Source of the DNA: Actinobacteria bacterium UBA3028
Lineage (GTDB): Bacteria; Actinomycetota; Actinomycetes; Nanopelagicales; Nanopelagicaceae
Direction of reading: 5' to 3'
Assembly (NCBI GenBank): GCA_002367715.1
Contig: DFDL01000038.1
Location: 33,950-46,647, forward strand
DNA length: 12,698 nucleotides
Notes under the pieces: generated by a model
The model's input: the letters and a program-made list of their open reading frames with translations, nothing else
Databases searched by the model: none
Told to the model about the DNA's origin: nothing
Made by a program: the position numbers and the translations under genes
Shown: in pieces, positions 1-5,965 of the stretch
Layout of the letters: every line of letters begins with the position of its first letter
How positions within the stretch are numbered: position 1 is the first letter of the stretch

Positions 1-179
1 TATTCATCTGTAACGCGCTCTCGATCGGTATCTTCTATTCTAAAAATAAATTGACCGCCGGTATGTCTTGCATATGCCCAGCCAAATAGGGCGGTGCGAA
101 TATTTCCGACATGCAAGTCGCCCGTTGGAGATGGTGCGAAGCGCACCCGAACTGGTCTGCTCTCTAAATTACTTGGCAC
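1..179 (-). CDS. gltX: Glutamyl-tRNA synthetase, N-terminal fragment (runs off the left edge)
   Basis: This enzyme charges tRNA-Glu with glutamate in the cytoplasm. Only the first 59 codons and two bases are present. They contain the class I synthetase start of the Rossmann fold: RVRFAPSPTGDLHVGN at residues 11-26, where HVGN is the HIGH-type ATP-binding motif. RTALFGWAYARHTGG follows at 28-42, then FRIEDTDRER at 47-56, which is typical of GluRS. I chose the GTG at 179 because it is in frame, gives a normal-length N-terminus and has AAGG nine bases upstream. It overlaps the end of the preceding hydrolase gene by 11 bases, so translation is probably coupled. A discriminating or non-discriminating specificity cannot be judged from this part. 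The pairing with an FAH-family gene is the same as Rv2993c-Rv2992c in M. tuberculosis. Confidence 0.95.
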   Translation of the reverse strand, partial: MPSNLESRPVRVRFAPSPTGDLHVGNIRTALFGWAYARHTGGQFIFRIEDTDRERVTDE

Positions 180-960
180 GAGGCGATACCTTATTAGAGA
201 GCGAGCCAATTCCCTCAATCGTGATTACGACCTCGGCTCCAGGAGGCATAGGTCCAATTCCTGCCGGCGTGCCAGTAAGAATTACATCACCTGGAAGTAA
301 GGTCATGACAGATGAGATGAATTCGACTATCTCTGGGATCTTAAAGGTCATTGATGTGAGCACATCGCTCTGTTTAATTTCGCCATCTAATGTTGTCTTG
401 ATCTGCTGTGAGCCCGGCTCAAATTCGGTCTCAATCCAGGGGCCAAGTGGACAGAAAGTATCAAATCCCTTTGCGCGGCTCCATTGGCCATCTATTTTCT
501 GTAGATCGCGAGCGGTTACATCATTTGCAATTGTGTAACCAAAGATAACATCTGAAACTTTCTCGCGCGGAACATCCTTACAAATTCTGCTAATTACTAC
601 TGCAAGCTCGCCCTCAAAATCTACTCGCTCACTCATTCTTGGCCATTGAATAAGATCATCTGGGCCGATGACTGAGGTATTTGGCTTTAAAAATATAACC
701 GGCTCTTTTGGAACCTCTGAACCCATCTCAGCAGCATGATCTGCATAATTCTTTCCGACACAGACCACCTTGCTGCGTGGAATAACTGGTGCAAGTAATC
801 GGACTTCATCGAGTGAAACTTTAGTTTCGGTCGGAACGATGCCGCTATAGATAGGATCACCGCGAAGTACCAAAATCTGATTCTCGGCATTTAAAACGCC
901 AAAGAGTGGATCACTTCCGATACCGGCGCTTGTATTTGGAGAAAATCTTACGATTCGCAT
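169..960 (-). CDS. Fumarylacetoacetate hydrolase (FAH) family protein
   Basis: This is a cytosolic metal-dependent enzyme of the FAH fold. The 263-residue length matches the bacterial hydratase/isomerase/acylpyruvase group. Visible motifs are VGKNYADHAAEMG at 68-80, EPVIFLKPNTS at 86-96, FEGELAVVI at 115-123, NDVTARDLQ at 146-154, KGFDTFCPLGPWI at 164-176 and LLPGDVILTGTPAGIG at 221-236. E116, E118 and D147 are the expected divalent-metal ligands and all are present, so it should be active. Family members act on fumarylpyruvate, acylpyruvates, oxaloacetate or homoprotocatechuate intermediates, and the sequence alone does not fix the substrate. There is no aromatic-degradation cluster here. 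Its constant neighbour in Actinobacteria is gltX, which suggests a housekeeping role such as oxaloacetate or acylpyruvate clean-up; that is inference. The start ATG is the only good one, with 33 bases separating it from the upstream gene. Confidence 0.9.
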   Translation of the reverse strand: MRIVRFSPNTSAGIGSDPLFGVLNAENQILVLRGDPIYSGIVPTETKVSLDEVRLLAPVIPRSKVVCVGKNYADHAAEMGSEVPKEPVIFLKPNTSVIGPDDLIQWPRMSERVDFEGELAVVISRICKDVPREKVSDVIFGYTIANDVTARDLQKIDGQWSRAKGFDTFCPLGPWIETEFEPGSQQIKTTLDGEIKQSDVLTSMTFKIPEIVEFISSVMTLLPGDVILTGTPAGIGPMPPGAEVVITIEGIGSLSNKVSPRAK

Positions 961-978
961 GAAGGTGATTCTACCTTC
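961..978 (-). promoter_or_regulatory. Inverted repeat and candidate leaderless promoter before the FAH-family gene
   Basis: In the 33-base gap upstream of the FAH-family start there is a perfect 6-base inverted repeat (GAAGGT/ACCTTC, 6-base loop) ending directly at the ATG. On the minus strand it also contains TAGAAT (968-973), a TANNNT-type -10 box, with 7 bases between it and the ATG. Transcription from such a box would begin at or next to the A of the start codon, giving a leaderless mRNA of the kind common in Actinobacteria. In a read-through transcript the left arm GAAGG would be the only Shine-Dalgarno-like sequence, and the hairpin would cover it. I see no convincing -35 box. The repeat is seen directly; the promoter role is inferred. 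Confidence 0.35.
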
Positions 979-993
979 AACTCAATAAACTTC

Positions 994-1317
994 TTAATTC
1001 AGAGCGAGCAATAGCCCTACAGAATCAACCATAAAAAGTTTTGCAGTGGCATCTTCACTTGCGATTACCGCCTGACTTGAAAGATCTGGCTTATCTCCGG
1101 CAATCACAATCGCCTCGATGCCGGTTATCTGACTAGCTTTTGCTACTACTAATACTGAAAGTAGGGCATCAATTTCAAAGCCATCACTTGCTACTGGAAT
1201 CGCCACATATGTGCGCCCAGTTTTGTCACGAAGCGCCGCAGCAGAGCTCGAACCACTCCTTGCCATAGTTGCCATGGCTAAGGTTGCGAGCTTTAAATCT
1301 TCAGGGTTATTGCTCAA
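994..1317 (-). CDS. Small cytidine-deaminase-like protein without catalytic residues (Rv2365c-type)
   Basis: This 107-residue soluble protein is conserved in Actinobacteria between the CBS-domain protein and era, where it is often labelled cytidine deaminase-like. The pattern GRTYVAIPVASDGFEIDALLSVL (residues 34-56, quoted here in part: RTYVAIPVASDGFEIDALLS) resembles the beta-strand and helix around the CDA active site. However, the Cys-Ala-Glu that would bind zinc and act as proton shuttle is replaced by Ile-Asp-Ala, and there is no PCxxC motif. The protein contains no cysteine or histidine at all. It is therefore unlikely to deaminate nucleosides, and its function is unknown. I chose the TTG at 1317 rather than the longer reading to 1383 because AGGAG lies 7 bases upstream and the family N-terminus (NPEDLKLATLAMATMAR) starts there. 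It overlaps the upstream gene by 11 bases, so translation is probably coupled. Confidence 0.75.
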   Translation of the reverse strand: MSNNPEDLKLATLAMATMARSGSSSAAALRDKTGRTYVAIPVASDGFEIDALLSVLVVAKASQITGIEAIVIAGDKPDLSSQAVIASEDATAKLFMVDSVGLLLALN

Positions 1318-2290
1318 GCAAGGTCTCCTGTTCATCAACAATCCGCGTTGCAAGAACAGTAGCAATACGGTGTCTGCGACCAACAGGGCGCTCAGCAGTT
1401 AGCTTTATACCCGCAATAGAAATAGTACTTCCGGCAATTGGAACTCGCCCCAATGCCTTTGCAAGCAACCCTCCAATACTGTCTACATCTTCACGCTCTT
1501 GGTCTGAAATTTCGATCTTGAAATTCTGCGCAAAATCTTCAACATGTAATCGAGCAGAGAGTCGCGCACTATTTTCGCTCAACCATTCAATCTCGACACC
1601 ATCATCGTCATACTCATCTGCAATTTCGCCAACGATCTCCTCTAAAATATCTTCAATAGTAATTAGGCCAGCAGTTCCGCCATATTCATCGATGACAACA
1701 GCCATATGAATCTGATCACGCTGCATCTCTTTTAGTAGCTGAGCGGCAGTCTTGGTCTCGGGTACAAAAGTTGCTTTCCGAATGTGCTCAGATACCTTTT
1801 CAGTCTGCTCACTTTCGTGGTGTTCATGGGATCGGCGAGCTAGATCCTTCACATATGCAATCCCGGTTATGTTATCTAGATTCTCATCAATCACTGGAAT
1901 TCGCGTAAAACCAGAGCGCAATGCGAGTGAGAGCCCTTGGCGCAGAGTCTTATTACCTTCAATCCAGACCATATCGGTACGTGGAACCATAAGCTCACGA
2001 ACCAGAGTATCGCCAAGTTCAAATACTGATTGAATCATTTCGCGCTCGGACTCTTCTACGACTCCGTGTTCACTTGCCTTATCTACTGCCTCGCGGAGCT
2101 CGCCTTCATTTGAAAATTGAACGGCACGAAACTTAAAACCTAACCTGCGAAGTCCGGTTACGACAGAACCTGGCAATATCGCTACTAACCGTGCGAAATT
2201 CAAATTCTGGGACTTGCCGAAGGTGCGTCCAATATAGAAGCCAATTACAAGCCAGACAATGGCATCCAAAATGAACCTTAGGGTCTTCAT
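1307..2290 (-). CDS. CBS-domain CorC/HlyC (YbeX-like) protein lacking the DUF21 membrane domain
   Basis: The 327-residue protein has, in order, one hydrophobic segment at about residues 6-21, a linker, then EREMIQSVFELGDTLVRELMVPRTDM (start at 83), which opens a CBS pair (about 97-158 and 165-222). IDEYGGTAGLITIEDILEEI lies at 200-219 and a C-terminal CorC/HlyC domain at about 235-315. CBS pairs bind adenine nucleotides. Family members are linked to magnesium/cobalt efflux, and E. coli YbeX also to ribosome metabolism. Most actinobacterial homologues are about 430 residues with a multi-helix DUF21 (CNNM) transport domain in front; that domain is absent here, leaving a single membrane anchor. 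The protein is therefore closer in layout to E. coli CorC/YbeX. The start ATG overlaps the ybeY stop as ATGA, which fixes it and implies coupled translation. With phoH and ybeY it reproduces the ybeZ-ybeY-ybeX order. Confidence 0.9.
   Translation of the reverse strand: MKTLRFILDAIVWLVIGFYIGRTFGKSQNLNFARLVAILPGSVVTGLRRLGFKFRAVQFSNEGELREAVDKASEHGVVEESEREMIQSVFELGDTLVRELMVPRTDMVWIEGNKTLRQGLSLALRSGFTRIPVIDENLDNITGIAYVKDLARRSHEHHESEQTEKVSEHIRKATFVPETKTAAQLLKEMQRDQIHMAVVIDEYGGTAGLITIEDILEEIVGEIADEYDDDGVEIEWLSENSARLSARLHVEDFAQNFKIEISDQEREDVDSIGGLLAKALGRVPIAGSTISIAGIKLTAERPVGRRHRIATVLATRIVDEQETLLEQ
1325..1329 (-). promoter_or_regulatory. Ribosome binding site that decides a TTG start
   Basis: On the minus strand AGGAG lies 7 bases before the TTG at 1317. 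It sits inside the last codons of the upstream CBS-domain gene. This fixes the start of the deaminase-like protein and argues against the longer, mostly overlapping reading frame. Confidence 0.6.
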
Positions 2291-2727
2291 TTACGATCTC
2301 GCCATTGCGTTAGAGTTTTATCTTGTAGCTCGAACATTATTCTCTGTTCCTCTGTCTCCACATGGTCATAGCCCAATAAGTGTAAAACCCCGTGAACTGT
2401 AAGTAGGGATATCTCATCTTCAAGTGGGTGATTTACCGCCTGCTTGCCTGCAAACTCTGGGCAGATTACTAAATCGCCGATAATTCCAGGGCCATCTTTC
2501 GCTGAAAATGGTTTTAGCTCATCCATTGGGAAAGATAGAACATCCGTCGGCCCAGGAAGATCCATCCACTTAACATGAAGTTCGCTCATCTCATCTTCAC
2601 TAACGAGAATAATACTCAAATCAGATTCTGGATGAATTCCAAGCTTCTCAAGTACGAAACCTGCAATATCTAAGATTTGTGTCTCATTGCAATCAATACC
2701 ACTTTTATTTTCGATTTCTATTCCCAT
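2287..2727 (-). CDS. ybeY: Endoribonuclease YbeY (rRNA maturation factor)
   Basis: YbeY is a single-strand-specific zinc endoribonuclease that acts in 16S rRNA 3'-end maturation and late 70S ribosome quality control. The family signature H3xH5xH is intact as HGVLHLLGYDH, with zinc ligands H112, H116 and H122. The conserved segment LPGPTDVLSFPMDE (57-70) and the strand GIIGDLVICPE (81-91) are also present. Its 146 residues are close to the usual 150-180, at the short end, as E. coli YbeY is 155. The ATG at 2727 follows the phoH stop after 5 bases, and the gene ends in a 4-base ATGA overlap with the CBS-domain gene. The three are therefore almost certainly one translationally coupled unit. PhoH upstream is an RNA-associated ATPase often found with YbeY, which fits a shared role in RNA processing. 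Confidence 0.97.
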   Translation of the reverse strand: MGIEIENKSGIDCNETQILDIAGFVLEKLGIHPESDLSIILVSEDEMSELHVKWMDLPGPTDVLSFPMDELKPFSAKDGPGIIGDLVICPEFAGKQAVNHPLEDEISLLTVHGVLHLLGYDHVETEEQRIMFELQDKTLTQWRDRK

Positions 2728-2732
2728 GGGAA

Positions 2733-3749
2733 TTAGCGATCACCGCTTCCAGATCTAATCGATCTCGTAACATTCGGCGGAACAACTTTCTTATCATCAA
2801 ATCTTCCATAAGCATTTACGATCTCACCAACAAGTCGGTTTCTAACTACATCCTCGGACTCGAGGTGAATAAAGGAGATATCTTCAACTCCATCTAGAAT
2901 CTCATGAACAATGCGAAGTCCAGATTGGGCTCCGTGAGGTAGATCAACTTGTGTTGTGTCTCCAGTTATTACCATCTTTGATCCGAAGCCAAGTCGGGTT
3001 AGAAACATCTTCATCTGTTCGGCAGAAGTATTCTGAGCTTCATCTAAAATAATGAAGGCATCATTTAGGGTGCGACCACGCATATATGCAAGTGGCGCAA
3101 TTTCAATAATTCCTGCCTGCATTAAGCGAGGAATTGAATCTTGATCGATCATGTCATGTAGCGCATCAAATAATGGACGCAGATACGGATCAATCTTCTC
3201 TTGCAAAGTTCCGGGGAGAAAACCCAACCGCTCTCCTGCCTCAACAGCGGGGCGGGTAAGAATTATTCGATTAACCTGTTTTGATTGCAGAGCTTGAATT
3301 GCCTTCGCCATTGCAAGGTAGGTCTTACCGGTACCGGCTGGGCCAACTCCAAAAGTTATTGTGTTTAGATCAATCGCTTCTACATATCGCTTCTGATTTG
3401 CCGTCTTTGGGCGAATTGTTTTTCCGCGATTACTCAAAATGTTAAGTGAGAGTACCTCTGCTGGATGATCTACTGGTTCATGGCTAAACATCTCGATTGC
3501 CCGCAAAATTGCATCATCATTTAAATTTTGACCGCCACGAAGTAGCACAAGTAGTTCACGAACTAGCGCCTCGAACTTATTTAGCTCCACTAGGTCGCCG
3601 CCGGCAAAAATCTCATTGCCTCGCACAGTAATTGAAATATTAGGAAAAGTTTTCTCAAAGATGCGAAGGTGGGAGTCTTGAGCTCCGATAAGTGCGACCA
3701 TAGGAATCGCGGTCGGGACGGTAATAAGCGCGCTCTTCATCGAATCCAT
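2733..3749 (-). CDS. phoH: PhoH-family ATPase (YbeZ type)
   Basis: This is a cytosolic P-loop ATPase of the PhoH/YbeZ family, which is related to the motor domain of superfamily I helicases. The N-terminal 110 residues carry a small RNA-binding-like region (LRIFEKTFPNISITVRGNEI at 28-47). The ATPase follows: RPKTANQKRYVEAI at 113-126, Walker A GPAGTGKT at 136-143, RPAVEAGERLGFLPG at 166-180, Walker B IILDEAQN at 233-240, and the sensor-like segment VITGDTTQVDLP at 260-271. At 338 residues it has normal family length. The ATG at 3749 gives MDSMKS; a second ATG at 3740 is possible, and neither has a clear ribosome binding site. It lies 17 bases after the HIT gene and 5 bases before ybeY. The biochemical role is not fully established; the ybeY context points to RNA or ribosome metabolism. 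Confidence 0.95.
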   Translation of the reverse strand: MDSMKSALITVPTAIPMVALIGAQDSHLRIFEKTFPNISITVRGNEIFAGGDLVELNKFEALVRELLVLLRGGQNLNDDAILRAIEMFSHEPVDHPAEVLSLNILSNRGKTIRPKTANQKRYVEAIDLNTITFGVGPAGTGKTYLAMAKAIQALQSKQVNRIILTRPAVEAGERLGFLPGTLQEKIDPYLRPLFDALHDMIDQDSIPRLMQAGIIEIAPLAYMRGRTLNDAFIILDEAQNTSAEQMKMFLTRLGFGSKMVITGDTTQVDLPHGAQSGLRIVHEILDGVEDISFIHLESEDVVRNRLVGEIVNAYGRFDDKKVVPPNVTRSIRSGSGDR

Positions 3750-3766
3750 TACGGCAAATACTACTT

Positions 3767-4102
3767 TTAACCGGGCGGCCAGGCGAACGGACGCCCGCCT
3801 AGTAGGTGCAGGTGAGCGTGAAATACGCTCTGTCCGGCGCTCTCTCCCGTATTAAAGACGCTGCGATAACCATCTAAGCCATATGTTTTTGCAAGCTCTC
3901 CTGCAACCTTAAACATCTCGGCAAGAAGCTGCGGATCTGAACCCGCTAACCCAGCTGCGCTCTCTTGATGAATCTTTGGAATTATAAGAATATGGATTGG
4001 TGCTTGTGGCGCGATATCGGCAATAGCAAATATTCGATCTGAATTCATTAAAAACTCGACTGGAATCTCACCGGTCGCCATTTTACAGAATAGACAGCTC
4101 AT
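3767..4102 (-). CDS. HIT-family (HINT-like) nucleotide hydrolase
   Basis: This histidine-triad protein belongs to the branch of nucleoside phosphoramidate and AMP-lysine hydrolases typified by HINT1 and E. coli HinT. The triad HAHLHL occupies residues 95-100, with H97 as the expected nucleophile. It is preceded by NTGESAGQSVF (84-94), which forms the phosphate-binding side of the active site. An N-terminal CLFC (3-6) matches the zinc-binding pair seen in many HIT proteins, and PIHILIIPKIHQ (35-46) is the conserved strand. Length is 111 residues, normal for HINT. The start is well fixed by a near-perfect ribosome binding site. The gene lies 18 bases downstream of rsmE and 17 upstream of phoH, its usual actinobacterial position. 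The physiological substrate is not evident. Confidence 0.93.
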   Translation of the reverse strand: MSCLFCKMATGEIPVEFLMNSDRIFAIADIAPQAPIHILIIPKIHQESAAGLAGSDPQLLAEMFKVAGELAKTYGLDGYRSVFNTGESAGQSVFHAHLHLLGGRPFAWPPG

Positions 4103-4109
4103 CGAAGAC

Positions 4110-4119
4110 TCACCCCCTT
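4110..4119 (-). promoter_or_regulatory. Near-consensus ribosome binding site of the HIT gene
   Basis: On the minus strand AAGGGGGTGA matches the full anti-Shine-Dalgarno complement AAGGAGGTGA at 9 of 10 bases, and lies 7 bases before the ATG at 4102. It is the strongest such site I see in the window, where many starts have weak sites or rely on coupling. It suggests the HIT protein is translated efficiently and independently of rsmE. Confidence 0.7.
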
Positions 4120-4120
4120 C

Positions 4121-4843
4121 CTACCATCGCCCAATCAAAGCAGATATTGCACTTAGCGCAGCCCCACCAGCATGAGCGCTTCTAAATATTTCTGGACCAA
4201 GGCAGGCGATATGCGCTCCGGCTGCCTCAAAAGCTTTAAGTTCATTCTCACTTAATCCACCTTCAGGGCCTATGACCACAAAAATCTCGCCGAGCTCTGC
4301 GAATTTAGAATTTATAACCTGTGAAATTTTCTTTGTTGCAGATTCATGTAGAACGATAACCACTTTGGATGTAGATACTTCTGCCAAAATCTGGGCGATA
4401 GTTTGCTCGCCCCTAATCTCCGGCGCTCGGTACCTTCTAGATTGCTTAGTTGAGGCGGTTAATACATTCTGCCATTTCTCGAGTGAGCCTTGCTGCCACT
4501 TTGAAATACTACGCTCTGCCTGCCAAGGAATAATTACATCGACACCAGATTCAACTAAAATTTCAATACTCTCTTTAACACGATCAGATTTTGGCAGTCC
4601 TTGAATAACTATTAACTTGGGTGATCGCTCCTCTTCATATCCGCGCTCTAAGACACCTGCTTGGAAGCTCTTTTTATCAATCTGTGATATCGCTGCTCTG
4701 GCCCAACTGCCATTGCCGTCGCAGAGAAGAATCTCTTCGCCAACTTTAACTCTCAGAACTTTTATTGCGTGATGGGCTTCATCGCCACTCACTTCAATAT
4801 TTGTGGCCGCCGAGAGATTTTCAATTAGAAATAGCGTAAGCAT
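4121..4843 (-). CDS. rsmE: 16S rRNA m3U1498 methyltransferase RsmE
   Basis: RsmE is a SPOUT-class methyltransferase that uses S-adenosylmethionine to methylate N3 of U1498 in helix 44 of 16S rRNA. The N-terminal PUA-like RNA-binding part contains EAHHAIKVLRVKVGEEI at 22-38. The SPOUT domain follows with QGLPKSDRVKESIEILVESG (81-100), TASTKQSRRYRAPEI (129-143), the knot motif VIGPEGGLSENEL (190-202) and the closing LGPEIFRSAHAGGAALSAI (215-233). All SAM-binding knot elements look intact. Length is 240 residues, normal. The ATG follows the dnaJ stop codon with no intervening base and no clear ribosome binding site, so it is probably translated by re-initiation after dnaJ. Confidence 0.96.
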   Translation of the reverse strand: MLTLFLIENLSAATNIEVSGDEAHHAIKVLRVKVGEEILLCDGNGSWARAAISQIDKKSFQAGVLERGYEEERSPKLIVIQGLPKSDRVKESIEILVESGVDVIIPWQAERSISKWQQGSLEKWQNVLTASTKQSRRYRAPEIRGEQTIAQILAEVSTSKVVIVLHESATKKISQVINSKFAELGEIFVVIGPEGGLSENELKAFEAAGAHIACLGPEIFRSAHAGGAALSAISALIGRW

Positions 4844-5965
4844 TTAGCGACTAAACGCATCTCTAAAGCGTCCAAAAATGCCTGAAGAGTGAGCGGATGT
4901 GCGCCTGTGGATCTCAACATTTTCACCACTTTCGCCGCGAACCTTTGCCAGTGACTTTAGAAGCTCTTCTTGCTCCTTACTTAATTTCCCAGGCGTAGAA
5001 ACTTCGACGTGAACAATTAGATCCCCGCGGCCACTACCGCGCAATTTATTCATACCAAGATCCTTAAGAGTGAGGATATTGCCACTAATAAATCCTGACT
5101 TAATCACAACTTCCTGTTGGCCATCTAGCGTATCAATCATGAACTTGGCACCAAGAGCTGCAGATGTCATAGGAATAACAACAGAGATATGTAGGTCATC
5201 TCCATCGCGCACGAGAAAATCATGTGGAATCTCAACTATCTCAACATATAAGTCACCAGCTGGTCCACTGCCAGGACCAACTTCTCCGGCACCGTTCATT
5301 TGAATTCTATTTCCGGTCTCGACACCTGCAGGTATCTTTATTGGAATTACCTTACGGGCTCGGACTCGACCCTCTCCTGCACATTCACCACATGGATCTG
5401 TAATTACCGACCCATAACCTTGGCAAGCAGCACATGGCCTGCTTGTCATAACCTGCCCAATTATTGATCGGGTAACTTGTTGAGTCTCACCGCGACCTTT
5501 ACAGATTGCACAAACATTTGGCCTTGAACTATTTGCACATCCAGATCCACTACATTTTTCGCAGGTAACTGCTGTCTCTAAATTTAACTCGCGCTCTGCG
5601 CCAAAACAGGCCTCTTGTAAATCAAGCTCAACTCTTATGAGTGCATCCTGGCCAGCACGCATTCGAGCACGCGGACCACGATTTGAACTGCCTCCTCCGA
5701 AAAATGCATCCATGATGTCGCCAAACCCGAAGTTTGTACCGCCACCAAATTGTGAAAATGGATCGCCGCCTAAGTCATAGCGCTGGCGCTTCTCTGGATC
5801 GCTCAAAATTTCGTAGGCTGTTGTGATCTCTTTGAATTTTTCAGCCGCCTGCGGATCAGGATTAATATCAGGATGAAATTCGCGCGCTAGCTTGCGGTAA
5901 ACCTTCTTGATTTCATCGAACGATGAATCGCGATTGACTCCTAGGGTTGCGTAAAAATCAGCCAT
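4844..5965 (-). CDS. dnaJ: Chaperone DnaJ (DnaJ2 type, linked to HrcA)
   Basis: This is the type I Hsp40 co-chaperone, which delivers unfolded clients to DnaK and stimulates its ATPase. The J domain covers residues 1-66 with HPD at 31-33. A Gly/Phe-rich linker runs from about 66 to 95. Four zinc-finger repeats of the CxxCxGxG type start at C135, C152, C178 and C192, and all eight cysteines are present. The C-terminal substrate-binding domains run to about 340. At 373 residues the protein is full length. Actinobacteria usually carry two dnaJ copies; this one, without dnaK or grpE but directly behind hrcA, corresponds to dnaJ2 (Rv2373c). Its ATG abuts the hrcA TAG with no spacer, and GGAG lies 11 bases upstream. 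Expression is thus tied to hrcA, suggesting co-regulation with the heat-shock repressor. Confidence 0.97.
   Translation of the reverse strand: MADFYATLGVNRDSSFDEIKKVYRKLAREFHPDINPDPQAAEKFKEITTAYEILSDPEKRQRYDLGGDPFSQFGGGTNFGFGDIMDAFFGGGSSNRGPRARMRAGQDALIRVELDLQEACFGAERELNLETAVTCEKCSGSGCANSSRPNVCAICKGRGETQQVTRSIIGQVMTSRPCAACQGYGSVITDPCGECAGEGRVRARKVIPIKIPAGVETGNRIQMNGAGEVGPGSGPAGDLYVEIVEIPHDFLVRDGDDLHISVVIPMTSAALGAKFMIDTLDGQQEVVIKSGFISGNILTLKDLGMNKLRGSGRGDLIVHVEVSTPGKLSKEQEELLKSLAKVRGESGENVEIHRRTSAHSSGIFGRFRDAFSR

Noticed and set aside
68..538. 156-codon open frame on the plus strand
   Set aside because: It lies antisense to the FAH-family gene and gltX, which carry clear family motifs, and its product resembles nothing I know. 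It is a shadow frame.
1269..1709. 146-codon open frame on the plus strand
   Set aside because: Antisense to the CBS-domain gene; Ser/Ile-rich composition typical of a reverse-strand shadow, with no motif.
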